In this document: one piece after another, positions 33,901 through 42,990 of the stretch | How the letters are laid out: each line of letters begins with the position of its first letter | Position numbering within the stretch: position 1 is the stretch's first letter | Assembly (NCBI RefSeq): GCF_947179165.1 | Contig: NC_077240.1 | Span: 5,506,001-5,570,000 of the forward strand | Direction: 5' to 3' | Length of the DNA stretch: 64,000 nucleotides | DNA from: Solanum dulcamara | Lineage: Eukaryota; Streptophyta; Magnoliopsida; Solanales; Solanaceae | Position numbers and translations under genes: made by a program | The notes under the pieces: model-generated | Databases searched by the model: none | Told to the model about the DNA's origin: nothing | Seen by the model: the letters and a program-made list of their open reading frames with translations, nothing else

Positions 33901-36000
33901 AGTAGATTTAACTCAACTATAGAGTAATTCTCTTCTTGTTGATCATATGATATACTATAAGTACGTATAGAGAGTCGATATCTATTCCTGGAACCCAAAG
34001 TTAACTAATCAACCATCTTCCACACTTAGGGGCTGTTTTGGGGAGGGATTAAGCAGGTTATCCCAAAATAAAATTTGATATTAATTAGCTCTATCATGTC
34101 TTTGGTTGAGGAAATTGCTAAAATTAGGATAAATTTTATTCTACAATCATAGGATTATATATCTCACTTAGAAGGGTGGGATAAATAATATTAATTGTAT
34201 ATATCTTGGTTGTTATCCAAGGATTATAATCTTATTCCAATTCTGGACAACTTGGTTTTGAAACAAACAACCTCTAAGATGCAATAATAACTTGACTATC
34301 TGTATAACTAAGGAGATTCACGAAAATAGTATAGTTGTAATAGAGAGAGAATAATGCACATGGTATGACTATTTGTAATACGTTTATTTGCTAATATGAT
34401 AATTGATAGTCATAGTTTAGTAAAAATTATTTTAAGCACGAATTCGCTTGGTCTATGCTATATATGAATGATCTTATTCCGAATAGGATGATTGAGAAAG
34501 ATCGACTCAACCAATTTTAACTACTCACCTTATGATAGTAGCGTAAAGGCTAAGGCTATTACTATTTCCACGCCTAAGTCGTTATGAAGTGCCATCAGCC
34601 CAAGTCAGGCAATCCGAAAGAATAAACCACCCACTAAGAAAACGATAAATAAGACAAGCAAATCCAGCAGAGGAAATCAGTTTTGATCGACACAAGATGC
34701 CTAACAAACTAAACATCCTTTTGAAATTGACATTAAAGTATTCTCGAGTACACTTAAATTAAATTAAAGTACCTCATTTTATCAGTTAATGAACATACAA
34801 TGAGTACTCATGACATAGATCTTATTAAATTAAGAAGTCATGAAAATCCAACCTTAAATTAATCTTATCAGTTAATGAACATACAATGAAACTAGTTAAA
34901 AACTTATCACTTTTTGTACATACATAATCTTTGAGAAAAATCTTAGATTATGTGATACATTAATGACAACAATATAATGCTGCTTTTGCTGTACTCATGA
35001 CATAGATCTTATTAAATTAAGAAGTCATGAAAATCCAACCTATGATTATATGTGTTTATTTATACAGAAGTATAGCATAGTAATATTCTTAATTATCTTA
35101 TCATAATCATGATCATTAATTAGCAAATATGTTCTTAATTATTTCACAAATTTGAGTACCTCATTCCTTATTTTCTGATGGATATTCTATGGATCTTTAC
35201 TTTAAATAGATTACTCCTAACTACTATATTTTAAATAGATTCAAGTACAAAGCTCTGAAAGATCTCGTACGGTAAAAATGACATTAAATCCAAGCATTAT
35301 TTTCTTTTATATACATTTTCCTAAAGACATCAAATGTATAATGAGAAACTTTATTTCTTTCTTTTTTAGTAACATCAAACACACCAAATATGGCATTTAT
35401 CAATCTTACTACATTTATCAATATTACTAACTGTGGCTATTAGCTTTTTCTGTTTTCCCCAAGGCATTTGGAACTCTCCATATACCTGACAGACAAGAAA
35501 AGTAAGAGATTTTTTCTAGGACATGATGAATATCTGGCACACAAGGTCATGGGCTTTTTATAACTCCAAAAAAACAAAAACAAAATAAAATAATTTCATT
35601 AATTAGTGAAAGTCAATAAAAAGAAAACTAGACCATAATCATATGTACTATCTATTGGTTTGTAAGTAGTTATTCATTTCATTTGTTTTGTTATAATTTT
35701 ATGAATAATTATTACTCCTTGAAACAAGAAATTCTATTGTAACCATGGTCCCGTCGGGTTGATTTCTCAGATGGTTATGGTCAACTAATTAAGAAATTGG
35801 ATAGGAAAAATTGCAAACCTGGAACTTGAATACTCAAAAAGTTTTCCAGTAGCAGAGAAAACAATGAGTCCAATATCAGCATCACAAAGAGTTGAAAGCT
35901 CATGAGCTTTCTTAAAAAGCCCTCTTCTTCTCTTTGAAAATGTCACTTGCCTTGCTGTCAAGTTGTCTATCTTTTTGATCTGGATTTTTTGTCTCACCAT
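15958..36000 (-). CDS. MADS11: MIKC-type MADS-box transcription factor, SVP/StMADS11 clade, 8 coding exons
   Basis: Nuclear DNA-binding regulator. MADS proteins bind CArG boxes as dimers, and the SVP/AGL24/JOINTLESS clade controls floral transition, inflorescence identity and pedicel abscission. Coding exons, minus strand: 36000-35819, 22749-22662, 22178-22117, 17323-17224, 16874-16833, 16344-16297, 16218-16091 and 15976-15958, totalling 669 bp (222 aa plus TGA). Exon sizes 182, 88, 62, 100 and 42 match the usual SVP-clade pattern. Residues 1-60 form the MADS domain (starts [13 protein letters not shown], ends LFEYSSS). Exon 2 is the I region, exons 3-5 the K box and exons 6-8 the C region, ending SLKLGLAFPY. 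All phases agree. All introns are GT-AG except intron 5, which is GC-AG. Intron 1 is 13,069 bp and intron 3 4,793 bp, both full of transposons, yet no exon is damaged. The MADS domain is closest in my recollection to potato StMADS11; orthology is inference. Confidence 0.95.
16345..16832 (-). other. GC-AG intron 5 of the MADS gene
   Basis: After exon 5 the donor reads AAG|GCAAGT, the standard context for GC donors, and the acceptor is gtgcag. Using the next GT (four bases downstream) would break the frame into exon 6, whereas GC gives phase 0 and the continuous segment [12 protein letters not shown]. Confidence 0.8.
17730..18246 (+). repeat. Gypsy 5' LTR
   Basis: It begins tgtaacgacccgtt and ends gtcgtgaca. 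It aligns along its length with 21533-22067, with scattered substitutions. Confidence 0.88.
18445..21470 (+). pseudogene. Gypsy gag-pol remnant with chromodomain-like C terminus
   Basis: The left end encodes an Arg/Gly-rich gag start (around [14 protein letters not shown]). The middle is unreadable in any frame. From about 20950, with frame changes, the sequence reads as the end of integrase ([12 protein letters not shown], then [14 protein letters not shown] and [14 protein letters not shown]), followed by [13 protein letters not shown] and [16 protein letters not shown], which is the chromodomain-like module of Tekay/Del elements (21293-21470). Protease, reverse transcriptase and RNase H are not recognisable, so much has been deleted or mutated. 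Confidence 0.8.
21533..22067 (+). repeat. Gypsy 3' LTR with expanded (AT)n
   Basis: It matches the 5' LTR, but the short tatata tract near 18055 is here an interrupted AT microsatellite at about 21858-21920, which accounts for the extra length. Confidence 0.88.
22236..22564. repeat. MITE-like segment in MADS intron 2
   Basis: It carries tttggctaagctttt and gtacttttgagaaaa motifs and ends aaagtttgaccaaata, an arrangement shared with the segment at 1017-1300. Ends are not sharp, so boundaries are approximate. Confidence 0.4.
23224..24427. mobile_element. MULE-like fold-back element in MADS intron 1
   Basis: The element (23233-24418) sits between 9-bp target duplications atataataa (23224-23232 and 24419-24427), the size expected for Mutator-like elements. 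Arms of about 230 bp are inverted copies: ggaaaatgctcataaat at the left against atttatgagccttttctc at the right. Each arm is built from repeats of tttagtctaaaaatacc-like units. There is no transposase, so it is non-autonomous. A fragment of another repeat is inserted at 23665-23760. Confidence 0.85.
23665..23760. repeat. Solanaceae SINE/LINE-derived fragment
   Basis: The sequence from tagtccggtgcac through gtctattgtacgcagcc to ttaccttgcat matches, from memory, the conserved part of a common Solanaceae SINE (TS-type) family. Only the central part is present. The assignment needs a repeat-library search. Confidence 0.45.
24536..24740. mobile_element. hAT-type MITE
   Basis: A 189-bp element (24544-24732) with ends cagtggcggatcc and ggtccgccactg lies between perfect 8-bp target duplications attataac (24536-24543 and 24733-24740). 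The 8-bp duplication and end sequence fit the hAT superfamily. An inner gaacccccttcg motif repeats. Confidence 0.92.
24758..25183. repeat. Probable MITE
   Basis: Inverted ends tatcgtttggtttg (about 24764) and catatcaaacgatc (to 25184) bound an AT-rich, non-coding segment. Target duplications were not resolved. Confidence 0.5.
25240..25405. repeat. Probable MITE fragment with paired ATAACTTATCC motifs
   Basis: The segment contains several direct and inverted copies of aacttatccca / gggataagtt-like sequence (for example 25278-25290, 25316-25326 and 25349-25360), typical of small hairpin MITEs. Boundaries are uncertain. Confidence 0.4.
25825..26440 (+). mobile_element. RTE-type LINE 3' fragment, decayed
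   Basis: Translated with frame changes, 25825-26165 gives the C-terminal end of an RTE polymerase: [10 protein letters not shown], then [12 protein letters not shown], then [14 protein letters not shown]. It parallels 40950-41280 in this window. 26366-26440 resembles the 3' UTR of the same family (accttctcaagattagga). Many stops; not functional. Confidence 0.7.
27343..27479 (-). mobile_element. TRIM-like LTR with adjacent primer-binding site
   Basis: On the minus strand, a 122-bp TG...CA segment (27479-27358) is followed by tggtatcagcatcc (27356-27343), a primer-binding-site-like sequence for tRNA-Met. The length and the gtgagactcaaatct-type content fit terminal-repeat retrotransposons in miniature. 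A second LTR was not found, so it may be a fragment. Confidence 0.55.
27838..29700 (+). pseudogene. L1 ORF1 (DUF4283 plus zinc knuckle) with four in-frame TAG codons
   Basis: A single frame from ATG 27838 to the terminal TAA at 29698 is broken only by TAG codons at 27991, 28474, 29131 and 29284. The N-terminal half resembles DUF4283 ([14 protein letters not shown], then [13 protein letters not shown]). A CCHC knuckle [14 protein letters not shown] lies at about 28507-28548. The rest is a long Lys/Glu/Asn-rich tail with a poly-Lys run near 29170-29200, then a more ordinary segment to 29700. ORF1 proteins bind LINE RNA. No frameshift is needed to read it, which is unusual for an old LINE. Confidence 0.85.
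29804..30242 (+). pseudogene. L1 ORF2 endonuclease N-terminal fragment
   Basis: It begins [14 protein letters not shown], the usual start of plant L1 ORF2, continues through DFIALQEPF and, after a TGA at 30008 and a frame change near 30060, reaches [15 protein letters not shown], part of the exonuclease-endonuclease-phosphatase fold. Reverse transcriptase is missing. Confidence 0.85.
30243..31745. repeat. LTR-element-like segment with a direct repeat pair (30511-30695 and 31279-31465)
   Basis: Two copies of a roughly 185-bp unit lie about 770 bp apart. Both run from actaaggacctagagtttc through gtggtccacgccag to ttacgctga. The unit has a locally high GC content (gcgacgcggacc). A TATA-like tgctataaatagcac follows the second copy (31541-31555). 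This may be the remnant of an LTR retrotransposon, but no coding domain is readable and no TG...CA ends were fixed. Confidence 0.5.
31762..33060 (-). pseudogene. RTE-type LINE endonuclease half, 3'-truncated
   Basis: On the minus strand from about 33060 the frame reads, with breaks, [36 protein letters not shown], a [16 protein letters not shown] block and FVGRDFNGH (normally GGDFN). It continues through [10 protein letters not shown] to MWDKTSSCI and [16 protein letters not shown] text ending near 31770. This is the apurinic-type endonuclease plus linker. Reverse transcriptase is absent because the next repeat abuts at about 31760. A nearly complementary RT half of the same family is at 40298-41285. 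Confidence 0.85.
34026..34277. mobile_element. PIF/Harbinger (Tourist)-like MITE
   Basis: The ends ggggctgttttgg and caaacaacctc are imperfect inverted repeats, flanked by tta and taa (TWA target type). The interior is AT-rich and non-coding, with paired tatccca / gggataa motifs. It lies in MADS intron 1. Confidence 0.7.
34804..35041. repeat. 51-bp exact direct duplication in MADS intron 1
   Basis: 34804-34854 and 34991-35041 are identical by eye (both start gtactcatgacatag and end aaatccaacct). The adjoining block tatcagttaatgaacatac is also doubled at about 34779 and 34867. This looks like a local duplication, not a transposon. Confidence 0.85.
35384..35393. promoter_or_regulatory. Perfect CArG box in MADS intron 1
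   Basis: ccaaatatgg fits CC(A/T)6GG, the binding site of MADS dimers. It lies 426 bp into intron 1. Intronic CArG boxes regulate several plant MADS genes, so auto- or cross-regulation is possible but unproven. Confidence 0.5.
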
Positions 36001-36660
36001 TTTCTTTTTTCACCTTAAATCGTTGCACCGGTAAAGACTAATTAATATCATGTTCACACCGATCAGATTTAAATTGAAGTCAAGGATTACTTAAGCATAA
36101 AGAAATATCAGCAAGAAGATAAAATTATAGATCTTCAAAAAATGATAAAAAAAATACACTGGTTAAAATTGACTATAATCAGGACAAGAATCTTTTTTTA
36201 TAAATATATTAAATATGATTAAAAAAATGGAAGAATTTTTCAGAATGTTTGTACCTCTTCTAATGGATAAGGAGTTTTAGAAAAAAATAAGAAACTTGTG
36301 AACTACTTAATAATTTATAAAGAAGAAAAAAAAAGTATGTTAATTAATTAAAACTAGAAAACAGATACAAAATAAAAGAAAGACTAAGCGAAAGAAACCT
36401 GAAATTTCCAAGAAATGGAGAAGAGATCTGAAGATGTGAGCTGAAGAAAAGTGAAGAGAGATTTTTAGAAGCAAAAAAAAAAATTGTCTTACAATAGAAA
36501 GGGAAAAGTAATTAGGGTATTTTGGTTACTATAGTAGTAGTACTACTGGACATTATCTGGGAATAGTTAGACCAATGATATATGGAGTGAGAAAGAAGAT
36601 GATAAAATAAGCCAATTAAATTAAAGTGTTCTTCTTTTTTTTCTATATATACATATATAC
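36001..36660 (-). promoter_or_regulatory. MADS gene 5' leader and core promoter, possible leader intron
   Basis: A TATA-like tatatatag lies on the minus strand at about 36638-36650. A CT-rich leader follows (about 36490-36400) that ends TTTCAG|GTTTCT at 36399, a good splice donor. A 3' site such as attaattag near 36032 would give a leader intron. This is read from splice-site shape only. Confidence 0.4.
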
Positions 36661-37200
36661 TTCCTTTCGTTTTCTTTCTTTTCTTAGGATTTTATTTATT
36701 TTTGCTTTTTTGCTTGTCTTTTTTTGATTTCCAAATCGGTGTTTGTTATTTATATTGAAGCCCGATTAAATTTAATTTTTCATCAAAAATTCTCATATTG
36801 AGATCCGACACCTCTAATTAATGATGAAAAAATATTTATCATTCCGGTATAATCATGGTTATTTTTGCTTTTTTGGTAGACTTTTTTTGGTTTTGCTTGA
36901 CTTTGAGTTAGAATGAGTGGAGTTGAGTCTTTAACGAAGATTCCTTTTATGGCCAAAAATACCAACCGAGTTCCTATAATGGGCAAGCATACTGTAATTT
37001 TCCGTTTTCTTTCCTCTATTAGTAATTCCCTAATGATAAATATCATTTCATTCCCTCCATCATTTTCACTTTTTTTTTTTTTTAGGAATTGACTAAAATA
37101 AAAAGTGTGTCACTTAAATTAAAATAGTTTTAAGTACTTTTACTAATTTCTGTGTTAGAACTTATAGATTTATGACTTTTATATATATATATAAAAATAT

Positions 37201-37368
37201 TTCCTATTCTTATCTAATATTATTTTTTTATGCATTTATGCATTTATGCTTTTACTGAGCCGAGGATCTCCAGAAAACAGCCGTCCTACCTTGGTAGGAG
37301 TAAGGTCTGCGTACATTCTGCCCTCTCCAGACCCCATGTTGTGGAATTTCACTGAGTTGTTGTTGTTG
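37201..37368 (+). mobile_element. 5'-truncated RTE LINE 3' end with (TTG)n tail
   Basis: This 168-bp insert runs into the family 3' UTR (gagccgaggatctcc, then gtaaggtctgcgtacat, then ttcactgagttgttgttgttg). It is flanked by an approximately 19-bp AT-rich target duplication (tatatatatataaaaatat) ending at 37200 and repeated at 37369-37387. The same 3' UTR occurs at 41548-41658. Confidence 0.85.
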
Positions 37369-37744
37369 TATATATATATAAAAATATAATAGTTATGTGA
37401 CTTGAAATTTACCCTTTTAATACATAGTGGCGTTACTAATTAAGAAAACTAATTCATTTTTTGAAACCTGACTTAAACATGTTCAAATATCAAAAATAAT
37501 TCGTAGAGGGTACAAAAGAACTAGTAAAACTTATCCGGATTTGATGTGTCCAAACCTTAAAAATTTATCATGGTAAATTTGTAAATTGAAGCAAATTACT
37601 ACTTACGGTATTAATTATTTATGATTCAGTATCATATAAAAGATATTAGTCATATATTATTCAGTATATATAGAGACGGATCTCAAATATATGATACGAG
37701 TTCAACATAATCTAATAATAACTTTTATTTAAATTTTGCATATA

Positions 37745-37877
37745 TGTGAAGAGTTCTACATCGTCTTTTTAAGAGATAGGTGGTCTCTTTAAAATGACTT
37801 GAACAATCCCCACCTCTTAAGCTAATTTTTGGAATTTGAGCTAGACCCAAAATCCATTACTTACATAGTATCAAAGC
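37745..37877 (+). mobile_element. TRIM-like LTR plus primer-binding site
   Basis: A segment starting tgtgaagagttctacatcg and ending cttaca is followed directly by tagtatcaaagc (37866-37877), two mismatches from the tRNA-Met site. No partner LTR was found, so it is probably a fragment. Confidence 0.5.
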
Positions 37878-38425
37878 TGGACAAATGCTAATTTTTATTT
37901 TTGATGTTGGACCTCGATAATAAAGTATTCACGCACCAAATGTCCAGCTGCAAGCTGCAGGAGGAAGAGAGGTTGAAGAGCCCCTTCTTCAACTACCTTT
38001 TGAGGTTAAATTAGACTCAAAAAAAATATTTCTTTATAATATACATTAAAAAAACTATTAAATAGGTATAAAACATAAATTCAAAACCAGCTAGTTATTT
38101 TTTTTTCTAGTAAACAAGAATATATATTAGTATAACTTAATATGCATCACTACAAACAAATGGCAGAGCATGGCTCCTGCTAGTAATGTTTGGGAAATTA
38201 AAGGGTTGGGGTTATATTATACACATTAATACATTCTATATCAGAAGGCGATTTTATAAGCCTAATATAAAGAGTTACTACTTTGTCTGGTTTAATTTTA
38301 CTAGATACAAACAATTGTCCAAAACACAAGGGAGTTAGCTTCCTACCATTAGAATTCACAGTTTATATAATGATGTGGACTCTGCAGAAAGGCCAGCATT
38401 TAAGAGGTTCTAGTAATTGTGATTA

Positions 38426-39065
38426 GGGGTGTACATAGGTTAGTTTGGTGTGATTTTTTATTAAAAAATAACTAAATTAATTATGTCGGTTTATTAAACC
38501 TATAAATCAAATTAAATCAATTTTACGTTAGTTTTTTCGATTTTGATTTTAGTTGGTTCTTCGTTTTTTTTGGTTTTTTTTACAATTACATCATGATCAA
38601 AATAGAGATCAAATTAAAAAGGTTGTTTCCTTGATCGTATGATTTAATGTCGCACTTGAAGTTCCCAAATGAAGATTGTTCCCTTGATCGCGTGATTATA
38701 TTGCTTAATGGCATCATAAAAAATACTTGAATAAATAAAATTGAAAAAAAGAAGATGAAATATGATATCTTCAAGACATTGTTTTAAAAACTCACAAAAA
38801 GATATAATACATGTCAATATTTTTAGTCATATACTATAAACCCAAATATAAATTAAAAAATTACTTAAAAAGCATATTATTATAAGCATTTTTTGTGTAT
38901 AAAAAATAAAGTATATATATATATATATATGGTTTGGCTTCGCTCTGATTTTTTTTATTAATATTAAATCAAATTAATAATAGTCAATTTATTTTTTTTA
39001 ATATCAAATTAATTAAATCAAATCATAAACCAATTTTTTTTTATATGTTTAACTTGATTTATCAA
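38426..39065. repeat. AT-rich fold-back repeat
   Basis: It begins ggggtgtacataggttagt and contains many aaatcaaatta / taatttgattt inverted pairs and an AT microsatellite at about 38914-38931. It resembles a common plant non-autonomous DNA element. Boundaries are approximate. Confidence 0.4.
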
Positions 39066-40282
39066 CTGGATTTAATTTAATGATTTGACTTATAGACCAT
39101 AATTGTGACACAAATTGCAGTGTGAAGTAGTACGAACTAGGCTATTTCGGTTTAGAGGAAAGTAAGGAAAATATTATATTGTATAAATGTGTGGGGAAGT
39201 GGGGAAACTTTACCGTACAGGTGACAGGGAAATAAGTTATTGAGTGGAGAAGCGTATCAGAAATTTATGACTTTATTGTACCCTCGTACCTGTCAATGCT
39301 CCCCACTCTCGTCATTTCATCTTACACAACCCACGCACCTCAGGCCCCCACTCCCCTCCCCTACATACATATATACACCTAAGTTTTATCATACCCACAT
39401 GCTATTTTAATCCCGGAGGAAAAAAAAAATACCCCATCCCTTTCAATTTATATGAATTAATATGACCAGATACCAAATTTAAAAAATAAACAGAAAAGAT
39501 CTAAAAAAATTCTTTAAATTATGTAAAACGAATAAAAGTGTCATCTATTTATAACTTGATCCAAAAATATTCTTGTCGTCAATATTTTGGTCCAAAAATG
39601 TCTTTGCTATCAATAGTTTGGTTCAAAAATATCTCTATTGTTACAAATGGGTCAAAAATACTATTTTTCGAATAAATATATTAGTATTATTCTTTTTAAA
39701 CACATCTAAATCTCAATAAGAATATTAATTTTAAGAAATATTATTCTTATTTTCTTTCTTTTAAAATTATTTTAACTAATAAAAATATAGGAAATAATTT
39801 TTTTCTTCTCAATATCATTTTATCAATTAAAATAAAATGACTTTATGTATCCTTTGAATGGATAATATATGTCATATATATAAGATCATAATTCATAGTA
39901 AACTCATCATTAATTTTTATTTAGATAGTAATAAAAATAATTTATAATAAAATAAGAAATATTTTTATTTATTTATTTATTTTTCAAATTAAAGTAGGAT
40001 AAATATTTGTTAATAAAAAAATATTAGAAAAAAATGTGTTCAAAAATTAAATAAATAATATTTTTATTTGGAAAAAAAAAGTATTTTTGACCCATTAAGT
40101 AATAATAAGGATATTTTTGGACCAACATATTGACGATCAAGGTATTTTTGGACGAAACTATAAATGAAAGAAATTCACATAGTTTAAGAGAATTTTGGCC
40201 TTTTCCAAAAAATAAATAAAGATTTTAAAATTTATAATCTTAAATAAGTCATAGACGTTTATGTGGTTATAAATCATTTCAT

Positions 40283-41673
40283 TAAGGATATAATGGAGAT
40301 GTTTGGAGGGTAAAGATGTACCTTTGGCATACATTAGGGTGATCAAGGACATGTATGAGGGAACCAAAACCAGGGTAAGGACAGTAGGAGGGGACTCAGA
40401 GCACTTCCCAGTTGTGATGGGGTTGCATCAAGGATCAACTCTTAGTCCATTTTTATTTGCCTTGGTGATGGATGAATTGACGCGACAAATTCAAGGTGAG
40501 GTGCCATGGTGTATGCTTTTCGCGGATGACATAGTCCTGATCGATGAGACTCGTAGCGGAGTTAATACTAAGCTGGAGGATTAGAGACATACCTTAAAGT
40601 CTAAAGGGTTTAAGCTGAGTAGGACTAAGACAGAGTACTTAGAGTGCAGGTTCAGTGAGACACCTCAGGAGGTTGGCGTGGAAGTTAGGCTTGGTGCCCA
40701 AGCCATTCAAAAAAAAAGCAATTTCAAGTACCTTGGGTCGATCATGCAAGGCAGCGGGATTGACGATGATGTCACACATCGTACAGGAGCAGGGTGGATA
40801 AAATAGAGGCTCACTTCCGGTGTGCTATGTGACAAAAATGTGTCACTACAACTTAAGGGCAAGTTCTACAAAGTAGTGGTTAGGCCGGCTATGTTGTATG
40901 GGCTAGAGTGTTGGCCAGTTAAGATCTCTCACATTCAAAAGATGAAAGTTGCCGAGATAAGAATGTTGAGATGGATATGTGGCCACCCAGGAGCGAAAGT
41001 ATTAAAAATGAGGCCATTTGGGACAAGGTGGGAGTGGCCTCGGTGGAAAATAAGATGCGGGAAATGCGATTGAGATGGTTTGAGCATGTGAAGAGGAGAG
41101 ACACAGATGCCCTAGTGAGGAGGTGTGAGAGGTTGGCCATGGATGGTTACAGAAGAGGTAGGGGTAGGATGAAGAAGTATTGGGGAGAGATGATTAGATA
41201 GGACATGGCGCAGTTACAACTTATCGAGGACATGACCTTAGATAGAAGGGTGTGGAAGACCCACATTAAGGTAGAAGGCTAGTACATAGTCTTGTTATTC
41301 TTCCTTATTCGTAGGCGCATTAGCACATTACAATTTCTTGTGCTCTCATTTCTGGTATTTATGTTATTATTTATTACTTTCTGTACTTCCCCGGACCCTG
41401 CGCATAGCGGTAGCATTAGTGCATCGGGCTTCCCTTTTACTTTCTGTACTTTGATTACTCTATTTTATCTGCGACGCTTTCGTTATTTATTTTCCTATAT
41501 CGCTTTGAATATCTTAACCTTATCTGACTCCTTTTTATGCTTTTTTTGAGCCGAGGGTCTCTCGGAAATAACTGTCCTACCTTAATAGGAGTATGGTCTG
41601 TGTACACTCTACCCTCCCAGACCCCACGTTGTAAGATTTCACTGGGTTATTGTTGTTGTAAGGGTATAATGGA
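40283..41673 (+). mobile_element. 5'-truncated RTE LINE with 15-bp target duplication
   Basis: The insert 40298-41658 is flanked by taaggatataatgga (40283-40297) and taagggtataatgga (41659-41673), one mismatch. It starts inside reverse transcriptase and ends with the family 3' UTR and a short (TTG)n tail. 5' truncation and a long target duplication are typical of LINE insertion. Confidence 0.92.
40298..41285 (+). pseudogene. RTE reverse transcriptase C-terminal half
   Basis: The sequence reads, with stops and frame changes, VPLAYIRVIKDMYEGTKTRV, then GLHQGSTLSPFLFALVMDEL. Next comes the catalytic MLFADDIVLIDE (about 40510-40545), then FKYLGSIMQ and VRPAMLYGLECWPV, and it ends in the [17 protein letters not shown] region near 41110. 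A stop at 40582 and a frame change after 41000 make it non-functional. Confidence 0.88.
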
Positions 41674-42039
41674 CATTTAAAAATTAAATTTTTACTAAAT
41701 ATAAAATTGGGTCATTTTTTTGAAACTGTTAAAAAGGAAAGTAAGTCATATAAATTGAGACAGGGCGAGTAGAAACCGTTAGATTCCAAGATCAAAGGGA
41801 GTACAAGATTGAGACATGATTTGTTCAGTTTGGAAGAAAATGTTTTTCTTTTTTATAAAAAGAAGAGAAATATATATTTTTAAAGAAGATAAATGATTTT
41901 GTTATTTTTTTTTTTATATTTTATATACAAATAAAAATATTTATATATATTTAAGACGAAACTGTAAGGACGGAATGGGAGTGAGGGTGGAGGTAGGCAG
42001 GTAGGTGATGAGTGTTGTGATTGGATTTAAAAGGGAAAA

Positions 42040-42440
42040 TTGCGCGAATAAATAAACATATATTAGTTAATTAGTTAACATAATTATAGTTTAATTAATT
42101 TACAATTTGTCACTAACATTAAACGTTAATTATGATTCGAGTTTATATAATTTGAATGCTCGTATAATTTGAAATTTGTATAATTTTTGTATAATATAAT
42201 TTTGTATAGTATAACTGTTTAAAGTTCAGATGTCTGTGTTTGTATAAATTCGTTATTTCGAATTTATACAAAAATAACTCAATTATACAAACTCACTCGC
42301 GAATTTTACAAACCCATGAATTATATAAACCTATGAATTATACAAATAAGACAACTTAAATTATAGTTACAACCCGCAAATATACAAATTATAGCTAAGG
42401 AGATTAATATATTTATAGTAGTTATTCGTGAAATTTCTCC
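42040..42440. repeat. Dispersed AT-rich repeat, divergent copy C
   Basis: Contains runs of tgtataat, gaattatacaaa and attatagttac-like units and ends agttattcgtgaaatttctcc. It resembles, inverted and diverged, the units at 15000-15310 and 60752-61275. A GA/GT-rich stretch follows (42529-42625). Confidence 0.4.
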
Positions 42441-42674
42441 ATTAAAAAATGTTGGTTCTTCGTTCCGTTCTTGATCTATGATGAATCAAATTTCATTCAA
42501 CTTATTCTTTCGATTTAATTGAAAATTGAGAAGAGGGCAAGGCGGAGGTGGGTGTGGGTGAAGGTGAGGGTGAGGGATGGGTTAGTGGTAGTGGGGATGA
42601 GTGGTTGTGAGAGTGGAGATGAGATAATGCAATGAACTTTTTTTTTCTATTTTTATTAGAGAATAATTATTTTC

Positions 42675-42909
42675 TGTTAGATAGTGTGTTAAATTGGATA
42701 TCCACTAATGAATTATTTAATATACATGGGGCCCACTGAAAGTGGGCAACCCACCAATTTCTAATCTTTTTCTAGGCTATATATAGCCTTGTTTTGGCAT
42801 GGCAAGAGTGAAATAAGATACAGAAATAAGAACATTACTTTCTCCTATTTTCTTAATCTATTTTGTTCTAATTTTCTTCTTCTGAATTATTAATCTAGTC
42901 TATTTTACA
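42675..42909 (+). repeat. Copia-2 5' LTR
   Basis: 235 bp, tgttagatag to tattttaca. It contains an inverted gggcccactgaaagtgggc hairpin at about 42729-42747 and a TATA-like ctatatatagcc (42777-42788). Confidence 0.93.
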
Positions 42910-42929
42910 ACACGTTATCAGCACGAGAC
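42910..42929 (+). other. Copia-2 primer-binding region, atypical
   Basis: The sequence after the LTR includes cgttatcagcacgag. Its complement resembles the anticodon arm of a plant tRNA-Ile (cgtgctgataacg), not the 3' end of tRNA-Met. This would imply priming by an internal tRNA segment, as in copia of Drosophila (which uses an internal tRNA-Met fragment). Inference from memory of tRNA sequence. Confidence 0.45.
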
Positions 42930-42990
42930 TCCGGCTAATTTTTAAGGTAACAAAAGTGGTAAGAGTTTTATTTAATTTTCTTTTCATAAA

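Larger units (their letters stand above)
39430..41775. mobile_element. MITE-type element carrying a nested fold-back and a nested RTE LINE
   Basis: Outer inverted ends are accccatccctttcaattt (about 39431) and aaattgagacagggcgagta (to 41771), of the common plant 'ctccctccgtccc' end type. Inside, 39510-40200 is a fold-back whose arms both contain gtcaatattttggtccaaaaat-like units. A LINE at 40298-41658 sits in the remaining body. The insertion order is inferred from containment. Confidence 0.6.

Noticed and set aside
35785..36000. A truncated 71-aa MADS protein as the final product
   Set aside because: The ORF runs past the exon 1 donor. Downstream exons with matching phases restore a full MIKC protein, so truncation is only an ORF-finding artefact.
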